DNA from: Sinohyriopsis cumingii
Taxonomy: Eukaryota > Mollusca > Bivalvia > Unionida > Unionidae
Direction of reading: 5' to 3'
Assembly: GCA_028554795.2 (NCBI GenBank)
Contig: JAPYKE020000538.1
Coordinates: 62,001 to 126,000 of the forward strand
DNA: 64,000 nt
The translations under genes were made by a program, and so were the position numbers. The notes beneath the pieces were generated by a model. It was given only the letters and a program-made list of their open reading frames with translations, was not told where the DNA came from and did no database searches. This document shows positions 27,546 through 41,296 of the stretch, piece by piece. Position 1 is the stretch's first letter. Every line of letters begins with the position of its first letter.

Positions 27546-28044
27546 GTATGTGGTTCAGGTTCCTGAGACTAGGAAAAGAAAAAGAAGACATCACCAGTGA
27601 AGATCAACCCACTGTATCAGTGGACCTTTAAATGCCACTAAAAATGATTCAAGTTAAGCTCTATTCTCATTACATGTGGCTTTGAGAATGCTGGATTAGA
27701 GTATTTCTGAAATTTGGGTTCATTTATGTGAGAAATATTTATGTCCACCTGTCCAGTAGACTGGACTGACATGTTTATTTGGTGGTTTTGTCTGAAAATC
27801 AATGAAGTGTGTACATACTGTAATTAGTGTATATACATGCAATTTATCTATGCTTTAATCAGATTATTTTTTCAGATGGATTATGACTGCAGTTAATCTT
27901 AAGTCAATAATAATTGCAGATACAAATATAAATACAATTTATTTTATACAAGTACTTTTTTCTAGCTTCACTTGAATATAATGCATAATTTTCATAGATC
28001 ATTTTACTATTTGCCATTTCATTTTCAATACCACACACACTTGC

Positions 28045-28260
28045 TATAAGATGAGCCCAACAGCAAAGTGCACAGACCTAGAGCTGCCATCACATAATGT
28101 GCCAGCAGATCTGGGTTTCTGCAGTCTGTTAGGAGTAGACTATAGAATAAACAACGCAGACCATGATCTGCAGGAGTATTATGTAATAGCAGATCAGGAT
28201 CTTTGTTTTTTCTGCAGATTGACTCGACTTAAAAGCAAGTATAGACGGTAAGTACAGTAA
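28045..28260. repeat. Palindromic MITE-like repeat, copy 4
   Basis: Starts ACTTGCTATAAGATGAG, has GCAGATCTGGGTTTCTGCAG and GTTAGGAGTAGACTATAGAA, and ends CGACTTAAAAGCAAGTATA. Confidence 0.7.
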
Positions 28261-28626
28261 CTTAAATGCAGTTCTTTTTGTTTCTTATTATCCATAACTG
28301 AATGCTAACTCGTACTGTGTACATGTGGACTGGAATTATTTTATACATCTTTTGTTGTCTGCTCAAAAATGGTTTAAATACAACAGTCACATGTACAAGA
28401 TTTTCCTACAGTATTCAAGCTGAATTACCAGGAGTGTATCAGTAAGAAAATGTGTGTGTGTGTGTGTGCATGTGTGTTGGGGGCTTTTTGCTGGGTCTTT
28501 AAATGACAAGTATACCAAGCTTCATCTATTTATCAAGACTATGATTCTCAAGATAGGAACCCCAGGAGGGTTCACAACACATCTTAAATATAAATATATA
28601 CATATATACACACACATATTCTGAAA

Positions 28627-28866
28627 TTACTGGCCAAGTGGTCTAAAGCGCTCACTGTTACCGATCACTGCCATCTCACCTCTGTCTGCATGAGTTTGAG
28701 TCTCAGGCTCAGCTAACGTTGGTACATGAGAAAGCCTGCCGGTAGCTTCTCATGGGTCGGTGGTTCTTCCCAGGGTTTTCCAGGGTTCTTCCTCCACCAA
28801 TTATACTGGCCACCATGCACAGCCTATCTTGTGCTGAAAAATGGCGTTAAACCCTACAACAACAAC
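28627..28866 (+). mobile_element. tRNA-derived SINE copy 3 (plus)
   Basis: Head GGCCAAGTGGTCTAAAGCGC, B-box-like GAGTTTGAGTCTC, body and 3' end TGGCGTTAAACCCTACAACA. The 39-bp minisatellite follows its tail at once. Confidence 0.85.
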
Positions 28867-28869
28867 AGA

Positions 28870-29065
28870 CTGAAACGGAACTCAAGACGATGTACAAGTA
28901 GACAAAGTTTGAAATGGAACTCAAGACGATGCACAAGAAGACAACGTTTGAAATGAAACTCAAAACGATGTACAAGTAGACAAAGTTTGAAATGGAACTC
29001 AAGACGATGTACAAGTAGACAAAGTTTGAAATGGAACTCAAGATGAAGTACAAGTAGACAAAGTT
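28870..29065 (+). repeat. 39-bp minisatellite, about 5 copies
   Basis: Unit ACAAAGTTTGAAATGGAACT... with period 39, directly behind the SINE tail, so it may have grown from it. Confidence 0.88.
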
Positions 29066-29310
29066 TTCTCCAGTAATATCAAATGACACTAAAATTACAG
29101 AGCAGAAGGGAAGGTGTGATGGAAAATTTTTGAAAAGGAGTCATGGCCTTGGCCTTTATGATACAAACCCCAATTAATTGAAATGTCCTCATCCTTTTTT
29201 TCTCTCACGCAGAGAAAGAAACCTCGGATGTAATTTGTTGCCATTGAGAACAATACTTTGATCTACTTTCATTCATATGTAACAAAATGGTAGCAGAAGG
29301 AGACAAACTC

Positions 29311-29376
29311 ACATTTGGAACATTTTCGATGTTTGATATCATAACATTTGGAACATTTTCGATGTTTGATATCATA
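29311..29376 (+). repeat. 33-bp tandem duplication
   Basis: ACATTTGGAACATTTTCGAT starts at 29311 and 29344. The two copies are identical, so the duplication is young. Confidence 0.85.
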
Positions 29377-30024
29377 ACAGACCTGGTGCACTATGCCAGA
29401 GGTGAATCACCAAACACACCAAATTGATGTGTATTCCTGCAACCAGTTCCAATGTTTTTTTCATGCCCTGACAGAAATGACCAAGTGATGGTTTTGATTA
29501 GAGCCCCGATATGACACCAGACCCACCTAATAAAGATGATGTACAGGGATACCAATTTTCATCGCACAATCTCAACTGGCTTTAAAGCTATATAGCAAAA
29601 GGAAACACAACATACTGAGCTGTGACCTTGACTTTGAAAATAGCACCCCCAAATGTGATTTGTGACACCTTTTAATCACAAAGGGCTTCAAAGTTATAAA
29701 ACAGAAATGAAATCATGATGGACTGACAGAAAGAAAGAAATGCAGCTATTTGTTAAATGTATTTCCATAAAAACTAACTTTAACCTATTTTCTACCTAGA
29801 GCAAACCTTAAACTTGAACTTTCAAACATTTCCCCATAAACTGTATTGTGAAAAATTAGTAAAATGGGGTTGAAAGTTCAGATCAACGCACATGTTATTT
29901 CACATTTAGGAGCAATTTTTAAAAGAAAAGTTCCTTCTAATGAGCTATAATCAAAATCTTAAAAACAAAATTGCAGTCTACATCACTATGCTCTCATGTA
30001 CTCTGTACAGGCGAGCTTAAAAGT

Positions 30025-30191
30025 ATTGCTTTCAATACTCATTGCCCTTTGGTATATAGTAATATGACTAAGGCCACGACCTTCATGCATGAGCCACCAC
30101 TCCACACATTGCTTTCAAAACTCATTGCCCTTTGGTATATAGTAATATGACTAAGGCCATGACCTTCATGCATGAGCCCCCACTCCACGCA
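30025..30191 (+). repeat. 83-bp tandem duplication
   Basis: ATTGCTTTCAA...ACTCATTGCCCTTTGG starts at 30025 and 30108. The copies differ at a few bases. Confidence 0.82.
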
Positions 30192-32766
30192 CTGCTGAAA
30201 ACCAGGTAAACTTGACTTCAAGGTCAAAAAGGTGAGTGAGTGTGTCACTGAATGAACTCTCTTTACTTTATAATTACTCATCCCAAGGGGTTGAACAAAT
30301 ATACACAACGGAACAACTTTAACCGAAATATTAGCAGAAACTGCTGCTACCTACTGTCACTGTTGGAAAGTGGCTGCTATGTCTTATTTCTCCAATAATG
30401 TTGGCTCTGTTAAAATATCTTACTAGGCAAGTACCAGAAGACAACTACAACAATATGACACAATAAATTTCCTTGTTATCATTTGATAACTATAAACATT
30501 TCCAAATGGATTTGATTGTGGACTTGTTCCTTCCTTTGCATAATGAAATGTCTCTATATATCTCTATATAAACTTTGATGATATAATACAACAAATTTAT
30601 AGTAATTATTCTTCCTTAATCATCTTTTTCCATCCTGAAATCAGTCATTTATAAGATTTTTTTTAATTTAAAATCTCTGCTGGTCCTGTATTGCTCAAAT
30701 GACCATAAGAGCTGTTAATTATCACAGCTAAAGTGCTATATATCGTGCATAGCCTACATGTGAAGCCAGTTTATGGTGGACAGAGAATGTAGGTGTGATT
30801 GATACTTCTACAATTGGTCATTTTTAGGCCAACAATTCAAAATTTAGCTACAGAGGCATGTTTTAGTTGTACCACAGGCATTCAATCAACCTGTCTCAGA
30901 ACCAAAAGTAGCATGTTTACTGAATAAAACCCTTGGCCAATGACTTTTTATGTTTGACACTTTGCCTCATTTGATACAAATATGTATAGATACACATAGA
31001 AACTCAATCTGAACAACAGTTTTATGTTAAATAATTTGGAAGTATTTGGGTCATTGTAATGACAACAATACAATGCAGAGCAACTGCTCATAACTGTAAC
31101 AGATTTACTGGGCTGATCATAGGTCTTAGCAAGACATAAATATGGTATTATACGCTGAAGAAGAGTCACCTAGAGACGCTACATCTGACAGATTTATTGG
31201 GCTAATATATTTGGTCTTATCATGGGAGACGTCTGATATTGTCATGAGAGGTATGATATTATCATGGGAGAAATCTGACATTATATTTATAAGATTTATT
31301 GGGCTAGTCCCTTGGTCTTATCATGGAAGAAATATGGTATTATATTGACAATTTTACTGGGATGGTCCCTTGGTCTTATCATGACACAGATATGGTATTT
31401 TATGATGAACTAGAGTTACCTAGGATTACTACCTTCCACAGATTCATTGGGCTAGTCCCATCGAAAAATATTGTATTATATTGGAAGGATTTGTCTGGTC
31501 CCATGGTCTTATGGAAATATACGGTATTATATGCTGAACTAGAGTTACCTAACGATACTATCTTTGGAGTTGTCTACTCAAGAAATACAAATAATAATGT
31601 TCATGTAATTTGCATGCTTAGTGCTGAAAAATATCCCATCATTATCAAGAATGTAAATTGCATGATCCTTCCCTACCCATTTCTCCAGTCGACAAAGATA
31701 ATCTGCTTTTTGAAAGTCACGAAATGGGACCTAGTTGTATAAACATGTGGTCTTATATTGTCCAAACGTTGGAAGAAAAACTGTTCTCAAAATACAAGAA
31801 TGGCTGAAATTTTCAATTACTTGTGTAAATTTTAGGGATAATTATGAGACTGTGAAAAACTGCCATGTACATCTCTCTATATAGGGAAAGGCTTTGTTAG
31901 AACAATTCAGATGTGTAGTGCAAGTTCTATAAGTAGAAACAGGTTGATATGTTGGATTCAAAGTGGAAGAAAGATGCAAATTACATGAAAGTAATATGTT
32001 GAATATGCAAAATATTTTCTTCTTCATTATTTTTTTTTCATAGCAAATGTCAAAAACAGGACAATTTCCTGGAGTTAATTCACAAATATTTTGTAAATAT
32101 TTTCTCTGTTTAGAGAGACTCATAAGCCCAATGTTACTGAGTGTTACAAGAATCTGAATTCTGTGTTCTTTACATAATGTTGCACATACACACTATAATA
32201 ATAAAATATTTCTCACCTTCCCTATGTAAATATTCTAGTGAAGTGTCAAAATGTTTGGTAACTATGGTCGATAAAAACACACAATTTAATGGGTATTTGT
32301 TTAAATAGAGTTTTAGAGTTTTTAGAGAACTTGTGAAGCACACACCTAACCCTATATTGTATTTGACTAATCATGAGCCCAATCTTCAAGATATGCTGAC
32401 TCCACAATTTTACTAATTTCTGGTAAATATCTGCTCAGGGCTACTCTATTTAAACATGCATAGTACCCGGGGAAGGCACTTTTTTAAAAAATATATGCAA
32501 GGGTACTCCGATTACCCAAAGAGTTCATATGAAAACAATAAAAAAATCTAAATGCATCTATGGGTGATTATTCTATATTGAAAGTGCCTTCCATGGGTCC
32601 CATGTATACGTTACTGGAACAGCCCTCACACATCCTATTTAGATTTTCACTCACGTTTTGTTGAAATTTTTTATTATGCTGTCTGCTGGGGCCTATCATA
32701 CACAAAATACTGCACAACAAATTTCACATAGGTCTTCACTGTTATCAAAAGATAAGTGACACCTAC

Positions 32767-32924
32767 CAGACAGTTCCTGCCTTAACAGCCTGTGTAAACA
32801 TCATGGCCTTGTTAATGTCATTGGTGAAGATGGCAGCACCCAAACCATAGAAAGTGTCATTGGCTCGTTCAATCACTTCATTTATATCCTTGAACTTGAT
32901 CAACTGTTGTACTGGGCCAAAAAT
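32767..32924 (-). CDS. ALDH: Aldehyde dehydrogenase exon
   Basis: 158 nt. '[19 protein letters not shown]' to 'QAVKAGTV', ending in a split Trp codon. Donor GTAGGT. Confidence 0.95.
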
Positions 32925-33495
32925 CTGAAATGATTTCAAAATCATATATCTAGAATGGGATAAGTCACACTGAACAACCGAAAAAATGATGAACTGAGTC
33001 ACAGGTGAACCTAAAAACATTCACCTTGGACTTTGTAATGATGAAACAAAAACAACACTGCCACCATCAACAACAAAAATAAAAATAAATTTAACACAGA
33101 AATTTCAGATAAACTGAGGGTCTCGGCAAAAAATTATCAGCTCATAACTTCATGCTATAGGAGGATTATTTTCTTATCCATATGACATGGTTCCCACGCT
33201 TTCCTAAAAGATAAATTTCCAGGGTTTTTCCAGGATGAAATAAATTTTTATCAAGGTTCACATTTAACCATTACTAAGTCAGAAAGGATGATCATGTACA
33301 AAAGCACAAAATGTATCACATGAAGCAAGTTTGATTATATTCCTATAAATTGGCATGTAAAGTCATTTCAATTTACAGAATAAAAATTCCAACTTTACTT
33401 TGTTGACCTGCATTAAGTTGCTAAGTGGAAACAACATAATGAACATAAATTAGTTTTGTTTCCTTTCAAACCTTTAATTCTAAAGAATTCTAAAG

Positions 33496-33496
<1 letters not shown>

Positions 33497-33557
<61 letters not shown>
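33497..33557. repeat. (TA)n microsatellite
   Basis: About 30 TA units; the open frame across it is an artefact. Confidence 0.95.
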
Positions 33558-33560
<3 letters not shown>

Positions 33561-35424
33561 TCTTATACAAAGTAAACATTTCCTATTACAGAATATAAAA
33601 AAACAACAATAAATGCAAAGAATTAGAATCTTGTCTTGTAAGGAAAAGAGTTTAACCCTGAATTTATCTGTGCCAATAAAATCCCAAACAAGATTTTTCA
33701 AACAACCTAATCTCCTTAAGACAATCTAGTTAAAAATCCGTCATTTAAAAAACATTTTTAAAAGGAGTGACTTAAATTTTGACAAAAGACCTTCAAAATT
33801 ATATACTGTATAAATAAGGGCTGAATTTTCTGTAAAATCGACTTTGACATTTTGGACAAAAATTTGGCTTAAAACGAATAGAAGTCCATTTTCTAATCCA
33901 GATTTCTTCCGAACATTCTCACCCCATTTTTCACATTTGGACATTTATGTTGGGGTGTGGGGTCATTGCAACTGCATACAAAAAATTTGGAATTTGCTGC
34001 CACTGTGCGGTAGCAGCATATGGTAGTTTCTTACCAGTGGGCCTAGCAAATTTAAACTTATGTTATATCAACTCATACCTATATGAAATTGATAGGAAAA
34101 TGATATATTTTCTCAGAAATGGCAAGCATTATAATTGTTATGTCTTTAATCTGCTGACATAGTAGACGAAAATATGGCATAGATGAAACCTGACCCAGTA
34201 CTTGCCATTTACTAGTCACATGACTTCATAAATCTCAAATTAAGCCATTGGAAGTTCAATAGTCGTGTGATATGAACAACACACTTCTTCTTAATGTTGT
34301 ACAGAAATTCAATTACATTAAATGAAAGTCAGTACCTTTTGTAGAAACCAGAAAGAACATATAATTCTCAACATATTTATTCTGAGAACAAAGACAAGGA
34401 GCTTGTGGCTGTCACAGCAATCTGGCCAGCCTGATTCATCAAGCAGAGAGCACATGTCAATGTGGTAATAACATGATACAACAAAATTCCTGAAGTTGTT
34501 CTTGGAATAAATATGCAGAATTTTGTGTTCTTTCAATTTTGTATTTTTATTACAAACAGTATAGGACTTTCATTTAATATTTTTTGAATTTTTTGTCTCT
34601 ACAACATTTGCAAATGTGGGTTGTGAAAATTGGGTACTCATGCGACCAGCAATGCAAATACCAGGTCACATTTCATCAATGCCATAGTTTTATCTTGTCT
34701 TTCTGCAAATTAAAGACATGATGATTTTAATACTTGCAATTTCTGAGAAAATAAGTAATTTTCATATCGACTTCACGCATGTATGACTCGATTTAACAAC
34801 GTTTAAGTTTGCTAGGATATCCGGTAAGCAGCTATGCTTTGCCACCACCATGGTGGCCTCTTATGATGCTAGCCTGGTTTTCATACCTTCGATGTAAGGA
34901 AAGATAAGGATATCGAGGTGACTGAAAAAAAAAATCTACTAGATGAATATAATCCACAGAGTGTTTGGATTGACTCAGCATATATGTTTATTGCAAGAAC
35001 CCAAATGATCCATACTGCATCCTCTGAATATTTTGGTTAGAACTCGATAAATTTAACTCACGATCAGTTTAGTTATGACTCAATTACGTGATTGTTTGGG
35101 TGTCAAATGGTGGCGGAAAATTCCCAGATTCTTCCTGACTTTCATCAATATTTGTGAAATTCAAGGACATTTCACAGTTAGGAAGAAAATATCATTCCTC
35201 CAAACTTTTCCCAATTTCCCTGTAGAAATATTGCCAATTATGATTCTTAAACTGTCTTGTCTTGGTTCGGCTGCACTGCACTGGTAGTCTTGAGTCACTC
35301 ATCAAATGATGGATTTATGAAATCATAAATATGCTAAAATGAACTTGTATGACATCACAATTTTCAGCACTCCCTACTGCTAACAAATGCATGTTTAGTT
35401 TTCATTAATCTGTCATGCAGATGT

Positions 35425-36665
35425 TGTACATGAGATCATACCCAGTCAGTAGGAAAATGATACCTGGTCAATGTGACATGATGTCATACCCAGTCAGAAG
35501 GAAAATAATACCTTGTCAATGTGACATGATGCCATACCCAGTCAGAAGGAAAATAATACCTTGTCAGTGTGACATGATGTCATACCCAGCCAGAAGGAAA
35601 ATAATACCTACTTAATGAGGAATGATGTCATACCCAGTCAGAAGGAAAATACCTGGTCAATATGACATGATGTCATACTCAGTCAGAAGAAAAATAATAC
35701 CTAGTTAATACAACATGATGTCATACCCAGTAAGAAGGAAAATAATACCTTGTCAATGTGACATGATGTCATAGTCAGTAGGAAAATAATACCTTGTCAA
35801 TAAGACATGATGTCATACCCAGTCAGAAGGAAAATAATACCTGTTCAAGGTGACATATCATACCCAGTCAGATGGAAAATAATACATAGCTAATTTGACA
35901 TTATGTCATACCCAGTCAGAATAAAAATAAAACCTTGTCAATGTGACATGATGCCATACTCAGTCAGTAGGAAAATAATATCTTGTCAATGTGACATGAT
36001 GTCATACCCAGTCAGATGGAAAATAATACCTAGCTAACTTGACATGATGTCATACCTAGTCAGAAGGAAAATAATACCTGTTCAATGTGATATGATGTTA
36101 TAACCAGTCAGAAGGAAAATAATACCTAATCAATTTGACATGATGTCACACCCAGTCAGAATAAAAATAAAACCGTATCAATGTGACATGATGTCATACC
36201 CAGTCAGAAAAAAGATAATACCTAGTTATTGTGACATGATATCATATAGTCAGTAGGATACCTGGTCAATGTGACATGATGCCATACCCAGTAGGAAAAA
36301 AATACCTGGTCAATGTGACAAAAGTAACACCCAGTCAGTAGGAAAATAATATTTGGCCAATGTGACATAACATCTTAACCAGTCAGAAGGAAAATAATAC
36401 CTATTTAATGTGACATGATGTAACATCCAGTCAGTAGGAAAATAATATTTGGCCAATGTGACATAACATCATACCCAGTCAGAAGGAAAATAATACCTAG
36501 TTAATGTGACATGATGTCATACCTAGTCAGTAGGAAAATAATATTTGGTTAATGTGACATGATGTCATACCCAGTCAGTAGGAACATAATGCATTGTCAA
36601 TGTAACATGATGCCATACCAATTCCATGAGAAGAAAATTCCTGGTCAATTTGACATGATGTGACA
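35425..36665 (+). repeat. ~48-bp minisatellite, about 25 diverged copies
   Basis: Unit close to TCATACCCAGTCAGAAGGAA followed by AATAATACC and TCAATGTGACATGATG. Copies differ by substitutions and short deletions, so the array is old. Confidence 0.9.
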
Positions 36666-37049
36666 CAGACAAGTCTGTCCATGTCACTCAGCATTTATCA
36701 GCGTCATTCCATAAGAGATACACAATTTAAATATGGATAGTTATCATGCCCTTTCTGTAGTGAATCTATTACTACTTCCACAATTAATCATAGCAGGCAA
36801 CGATATGGGGATGAACAAAAAGAACAATTATTTTTCTTGTCTCTTGGCATAACCAATGAATAATAAAAATGAATTAGTGTAGGCTGTTGGTACCAGGACA
36901 AGGAAATCTAAGTCTAAGTTTTTCTTCTGTAGAAACTTGCTGATGATAAAAAATGTAACCCCTCAACTGTAATTTTCTTGTCCCTGTTCTAACCCCAACA
37001 TAAATTTTTTCATTCTATAAAATAATAGTAAGTACAGAGTCTAACATAC

Positions 37050-37215
37050 CATAAATACTTGCTGCAAACTGCATAGATTCAAATCTGCCATCATATAGTG
37101 TGCCGGTTCCAGCAGATCTGATTCTATGCAGTTTGTTTGGAGATTTCAGCAGAACAAACAACACAGACCCTGATCTGCCAGTGCATTTCATAATGGCAGA
37201 TCAGGATACCATACA
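37050..37215. repeat. Palindromic MITE-like repeat, copy 5
   Basis: TACTTGCTGCAAACTGCATA on the left, AGACCCTGATCTGCCAGTGC on the right; worn. Confidence 0.65.
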
Positions 37216-37430
37216 TACTTGCTTATGAGTCCAACTGCAAACTGCAAAGACCCATATCTGCCATCACATAATGTACTGGCAGATCTGGGTCAGTGCAGTT
37301 TGTTAGGAGTAATAAGAAGAGCAATCAACACAGACCCTGATCTGCCAGTGCATTATGCAACAGATCTGGGTCTGTGTTGTTTTCAGTTGGATCTGACTAA
37401 CATGTGAGTACATACAGTAAGTACACATTT
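37205..37430. repeat. Palindromic MITE-like repeat, copy 6
   Basis: TACTTGCTTATGAGTCCAAC start, GCAGATCTGGGTCAGTGCAG, GTTAGGAGTAATAAGAAGAG, then inverse arm. Head to tail with copy 5. Confidence 0.7.
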
Positions 37431-39155
37431 CAATTGAAATGTATAGCGCTGACAAATTTCCATGTTTTCCATGCCTAATGAGTAAACAAATGATGTTCTA
37501 CAAGTTTTCATAAATTTCATAGAAAACAGATATAATATATTTATCACATAACCAACAAAACATATTCAATTCAATAAAATGGCATATAACTTGATTAGTG
37601 AATTAATGCCTCTGACATTATGCCCAATTAGAACATGTTTGGGCCTTAATGACTTGTGGTGTATCACTTCCCCAAAGTATTTTTGAGAAGGAATTTAGAA
37701 AATCCACAAGGTATTATGGCTGACAATTTGCCTTAACATTACACATTTCATGGCAAAAATGCATTATTTATATGTGATAAAGGTCAAATTTGCAGCATGC
37801 AAAGATAACAAAGATTAAGTTCCTAATATTTAAAAAAAATTAAAACATTCAATCAGGGATCAACATTAGCAGTGGTCCATTATCCCAATGTAAATGTACA
37901 AATGGAATAGTAATCCAGTCTTTGCTACTCTCAAATTAGCTCAATAGGGGGTGTGCAACTGTCATTAGTATTCATCACTGCACTCAAAAAAGACTGGATG
38001 GTACTGGTGTTCAAACATCTCTGCTGGAATCTCTGAGTGAATCCTGGTCCAAACCAAATTGTTGTTGACAATCATAATGCTAGCATTATCAGAACTGTAT
38101 CTGATGCAATCTGATCATGAGATACACTTGTATATAAAGAAAAATGAATATACATCATATCTGGGACGAGGGGTGAAATGATACACCTGTTCCGTGTATC
38201 CTTACAATTCACAATATACAGCCTACAAAATGGTACATTATCGATACACATTAACTTAATGGTCTTTCCATCTTCAGAAAGTTTGTCAGTGATAGGTGGT
38301 GCCCTTTTAATGTGATATACTAGATGTATTTCCAGTATGCAGATTACAGACAGACATATACTTAGCATCTATTTATATGCCATTTGATCAGAAGCAGGAT
38401 TCACTTTAGCCATTAAACAGAGGTATTTTGATCAAATAAGTATCTCTATCTCTTAATTATTTTTTTTTCATTCTTATTTATACAGTTTATCTTAACCCTG
38501 ATGCATTTTTCTATCATAAATACCTGCAGAATTATAACCTTGTAATAATTTTTGTTAAGTTTGTTTTCATTTCTTTTTTACAAAGAAATAAAGACTGCAT
38601 ACATTTGTAAGGTAGACATTAACAATCACTTATGATCCAAAGGTTAAACAGTAGATTGACAGATTACTAATAAGGTATTTCTCATTGAAAATGACATAAA
38701 ATCATGGCTCTAAAATATGTTAGGGCATGTTTTCTGGTAGACTGACATGTATCAAATAGGCAAAAAAGCTAAGTAATGTCTGTTTATCATTCATTACCCT
38801 ATACAGAGAAATAGAAAAAATTGCTTGTTTTAATTCATGGTCACATACTGTTACCCATTTGTTCTTAGACACCATATTAAAAAATGTAAAATGTCTTCAA
38901 ACCTTAAAAACAGGATTTATTTGTTGCCACTGGCAAACATATCACATTTTATATTATCATCAATTCCCAATAATAGTAATATACCTTATGATTCTATATA
39001 AAGTTAATACTGTAAATGGGAGCCATAGTGTTCTGCCTTATAGTGAGACTGTGTTATAATGAAGGGCTTTATAGTGTGGGAGTGTAATACTGTGATCACT
39101 ACTTGTCCTGCCTTTACTGACTTGGGAGTGCAAGCAACACAATCTATGCATATAC

Positions 39156-39320
39156 CTCTTCCTTGGCAATTTTCATCGAGTCGGTGACACACGAGAAGAC
39201 AGCGGGCTCAATAAAATAGCCCTCCTCTCCCTTGCGTTGACCCCCACATTCCAACTTGGCCCCTTCCTCCTGACCTATCTTAATGTAGTTCAAGACCTTC
39301 TTAAACTGCTCCTCATCTAC
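39156..39320 (-). CDS. ALDH: Aldehyde dehydrogenase exon
   Basis: 165 nt, 55 codons. '[14 protein letters not shown]' to 'DSMKIAKEE', ending with the Glu before IFGPV that contacts the cofactor ribose. Donor GTATAT. Confidence 0.95.
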
Positions 39321-39548
39321 CTGTACAGAATAGAAATGTAGGTCAAATAATGGTGTTTAATTCACATCAGCACATGAAAGTGTATTTAGCATCAATGTAA
39401 AGATGCAAAGTGTATTGCCCTTGCAAGTCAACCTGGATTGTTCCGCACTTTACAACCTATAACACACTGATTTTGAGTTCATCACACTAATAAGTCACAA
39501 GTTCACCCTTCTGCAAACAGTTGCATAATTTCCCAAAATGGGTTATCA

Positions 39549-39806
39549 CAGTCTGGTTTGGTTTGGTTTTGTGGGTCTAATCCATTTTTCAGCACATGCT
39601 AGGCTTTACATGGCAGCCAGTATATTTGATGGAGGAAAAATCCAGTAAGACCCATGAAGAATGATCAACTGTCAGGCAGCCAATGGCAAGCTTTTTCACA
39701 TACCCACAATGCTTGAGCTGAGACTCAAACTAACATGGACAAAGGTGACATCTGTGAGTGATCCATAAAGACAAGCACCTTAAAGCACCTGTCTAGCCAG
39801 GGCCCT
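39549..39806 (-). mobile_element. tRNA-derived SINE copy 4 (minus, diverged)
   Basis: TCCATTTTTCAGCACATGCT at the tail side; GAGACTCAAACTAACATGGA and CACCTGTCTAGCCAGGGCCC at the head side. Confidence 0.75.
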
Positions 39807-41077
39807 ATCAGAGTCTGGAAGTTATTTGCAAATTCTTTGCACAAGTGATATACAAACAATTCACAAACACCAATGTTAGGCAGCAAAATAACAAATAGTT
39901 ACTTAGTAATATTAAATGTTGGCAAGTAACCATCTTCAGCTGATTATTTTTACAACGTTTTTATTTATACAAGGATATGAACATTTATTAAACTAAAATT
40001 ACTTTACAAACACAGACTCTGACTTTTAAAATAACTAAATTAATGAATGTGAAGACATTCTGAACCCGATGTCTACTCGCACCCTGGACTAGAAATCTTG
40101 CTTATCAGCAACTCATGTTAAGACACAATACCAAATATAATATACCCTCCTTAAATTTATTTAGATGAAATTAAGGTTACCAGAAGAACTAATAGTGAGT
40201 AACAGTTAAAGGTACTTCATGAATTACTTAGTTTTGCATGAATTAATCAAGAAAATCAACAAGGGCTGTTCCAGTAAAATATACATGTGATCCAGAGAAG
40301 GCACTCGTAATGTTGGGTACTAACCCATACATGTAATTTAGAATTTTCTTATAATTTTAATATAAACTCCTTAAAATTAAAGTACCCTGGCATATAGTTT
40401 AAAAAAAAACTGCCTTCCCTGTGTGGAATGTATTTTTAAATGAACAGCCCTGACCATTTTTACTATCCTTGAACATTTTTTTATTACCAAATTAATGTGC
40501 TTCCATAACCTCTATTTAATCTAAATGTCTTATAAATAAATGAAACAAATGAATAGAAAAGGCAAGCTAAATCTTAACTGTGATATGCTGATGATGCTAT
40601 TTGATTTTCCAACAAAAAAAACAATTACTGATACTATATGAATAATATAAAACAATAAATATAAGAATATTTTAAATACCCAAAATTAAAAACGCCAGAT
40701 GAGCTATGTATAATACATTTGCTACAATTATTCGTGCCTTCTGACATATACTACAACTCTTTGGCCTTAAAACAAGTAAAAGAAAAGAAAAGAGAGAAGC
40801 AACAAGCTTTCTAAAATTCAACAAATAATTTCCTTAGCATACAAAGTGAAATTGTAAAAGATGGAACTTCTGGTATTGTGAATTAAATCCCGAATAACCC
40901 TAGAATTAGAGACACAAGTCCTAATGATTAATGTTCTGAATAAACTTATAGCATATAATGAAATACTTTTTTTAAAAAAAATACAACTAACAAACAAACA
41001 AATATACATAACACATGCAATTACTTCATAAATTATTTTAAAGTATAAATATTTCATTTTGTAATGAAGAACACACC

Positions 41078-41296
41078 ATCAATACTTGCATACTACAAGT
41101 CCAACTGCAAACCACTTAGACCCAGATCTACCGTCACATAATGCACCATCGGAGGAGGGGCCATGTGTTTTGTTTCATACATTACCCCTAACAAACTGCA
41201 TGAACTGATATCTGCTGATGCATTAGCTGAAGAGCAGATCTGGGTCTGTGCAGTTTGCAGTTGGATTCAACTTATAGGGAAGTATATATAGTACAA
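41078..41296. repeat. Palindromic MITE-like repeat, copy 7
   Basis: Left arm CAAGTCCAACTGCAAACCAC...CCCAGATCTACC, right arm GATCTGGGTCTGTGCAGTTT...AACTTATA. One of the clearer copies. Confidence 0.72.

Larger units (their letters stand above)
26601..32766 (-). other. Intron of the aldehyde dehydrogenase gene
   Basis: Holds palindromic repeats near 26988, 27425 and 28045, a (TG)n run near 28452, a SINE (28627), a 39-bp minisatellite, and small duplications (29311-29376 period 33; 30025-30191 period 83). Worn ~85-bp repeats lie in 31140-31560. No gene seen. Confidence 0.75.
32925..39155 (-). other. Intron of the aldehyde dehydrogenase gene
   Basis: Holds a (TA)n run (33497-33557), the 48-bp minisatellite (35425-36665) and two palindromic repeats (37050-37430). 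Otherwise AT-rich with no gene seen. Confidence 0.75.

Noticed and set aside
31142-31742. Plus-strand frames of 68 and 139 aa
   Set aside because: Low-complexity translation of worn ~85-bp repeats inside an intron.
33480-33701. 73-aa frame with a run of Tyr-Ile
   Set aside because: Generated by the (TA)n microsatellite.
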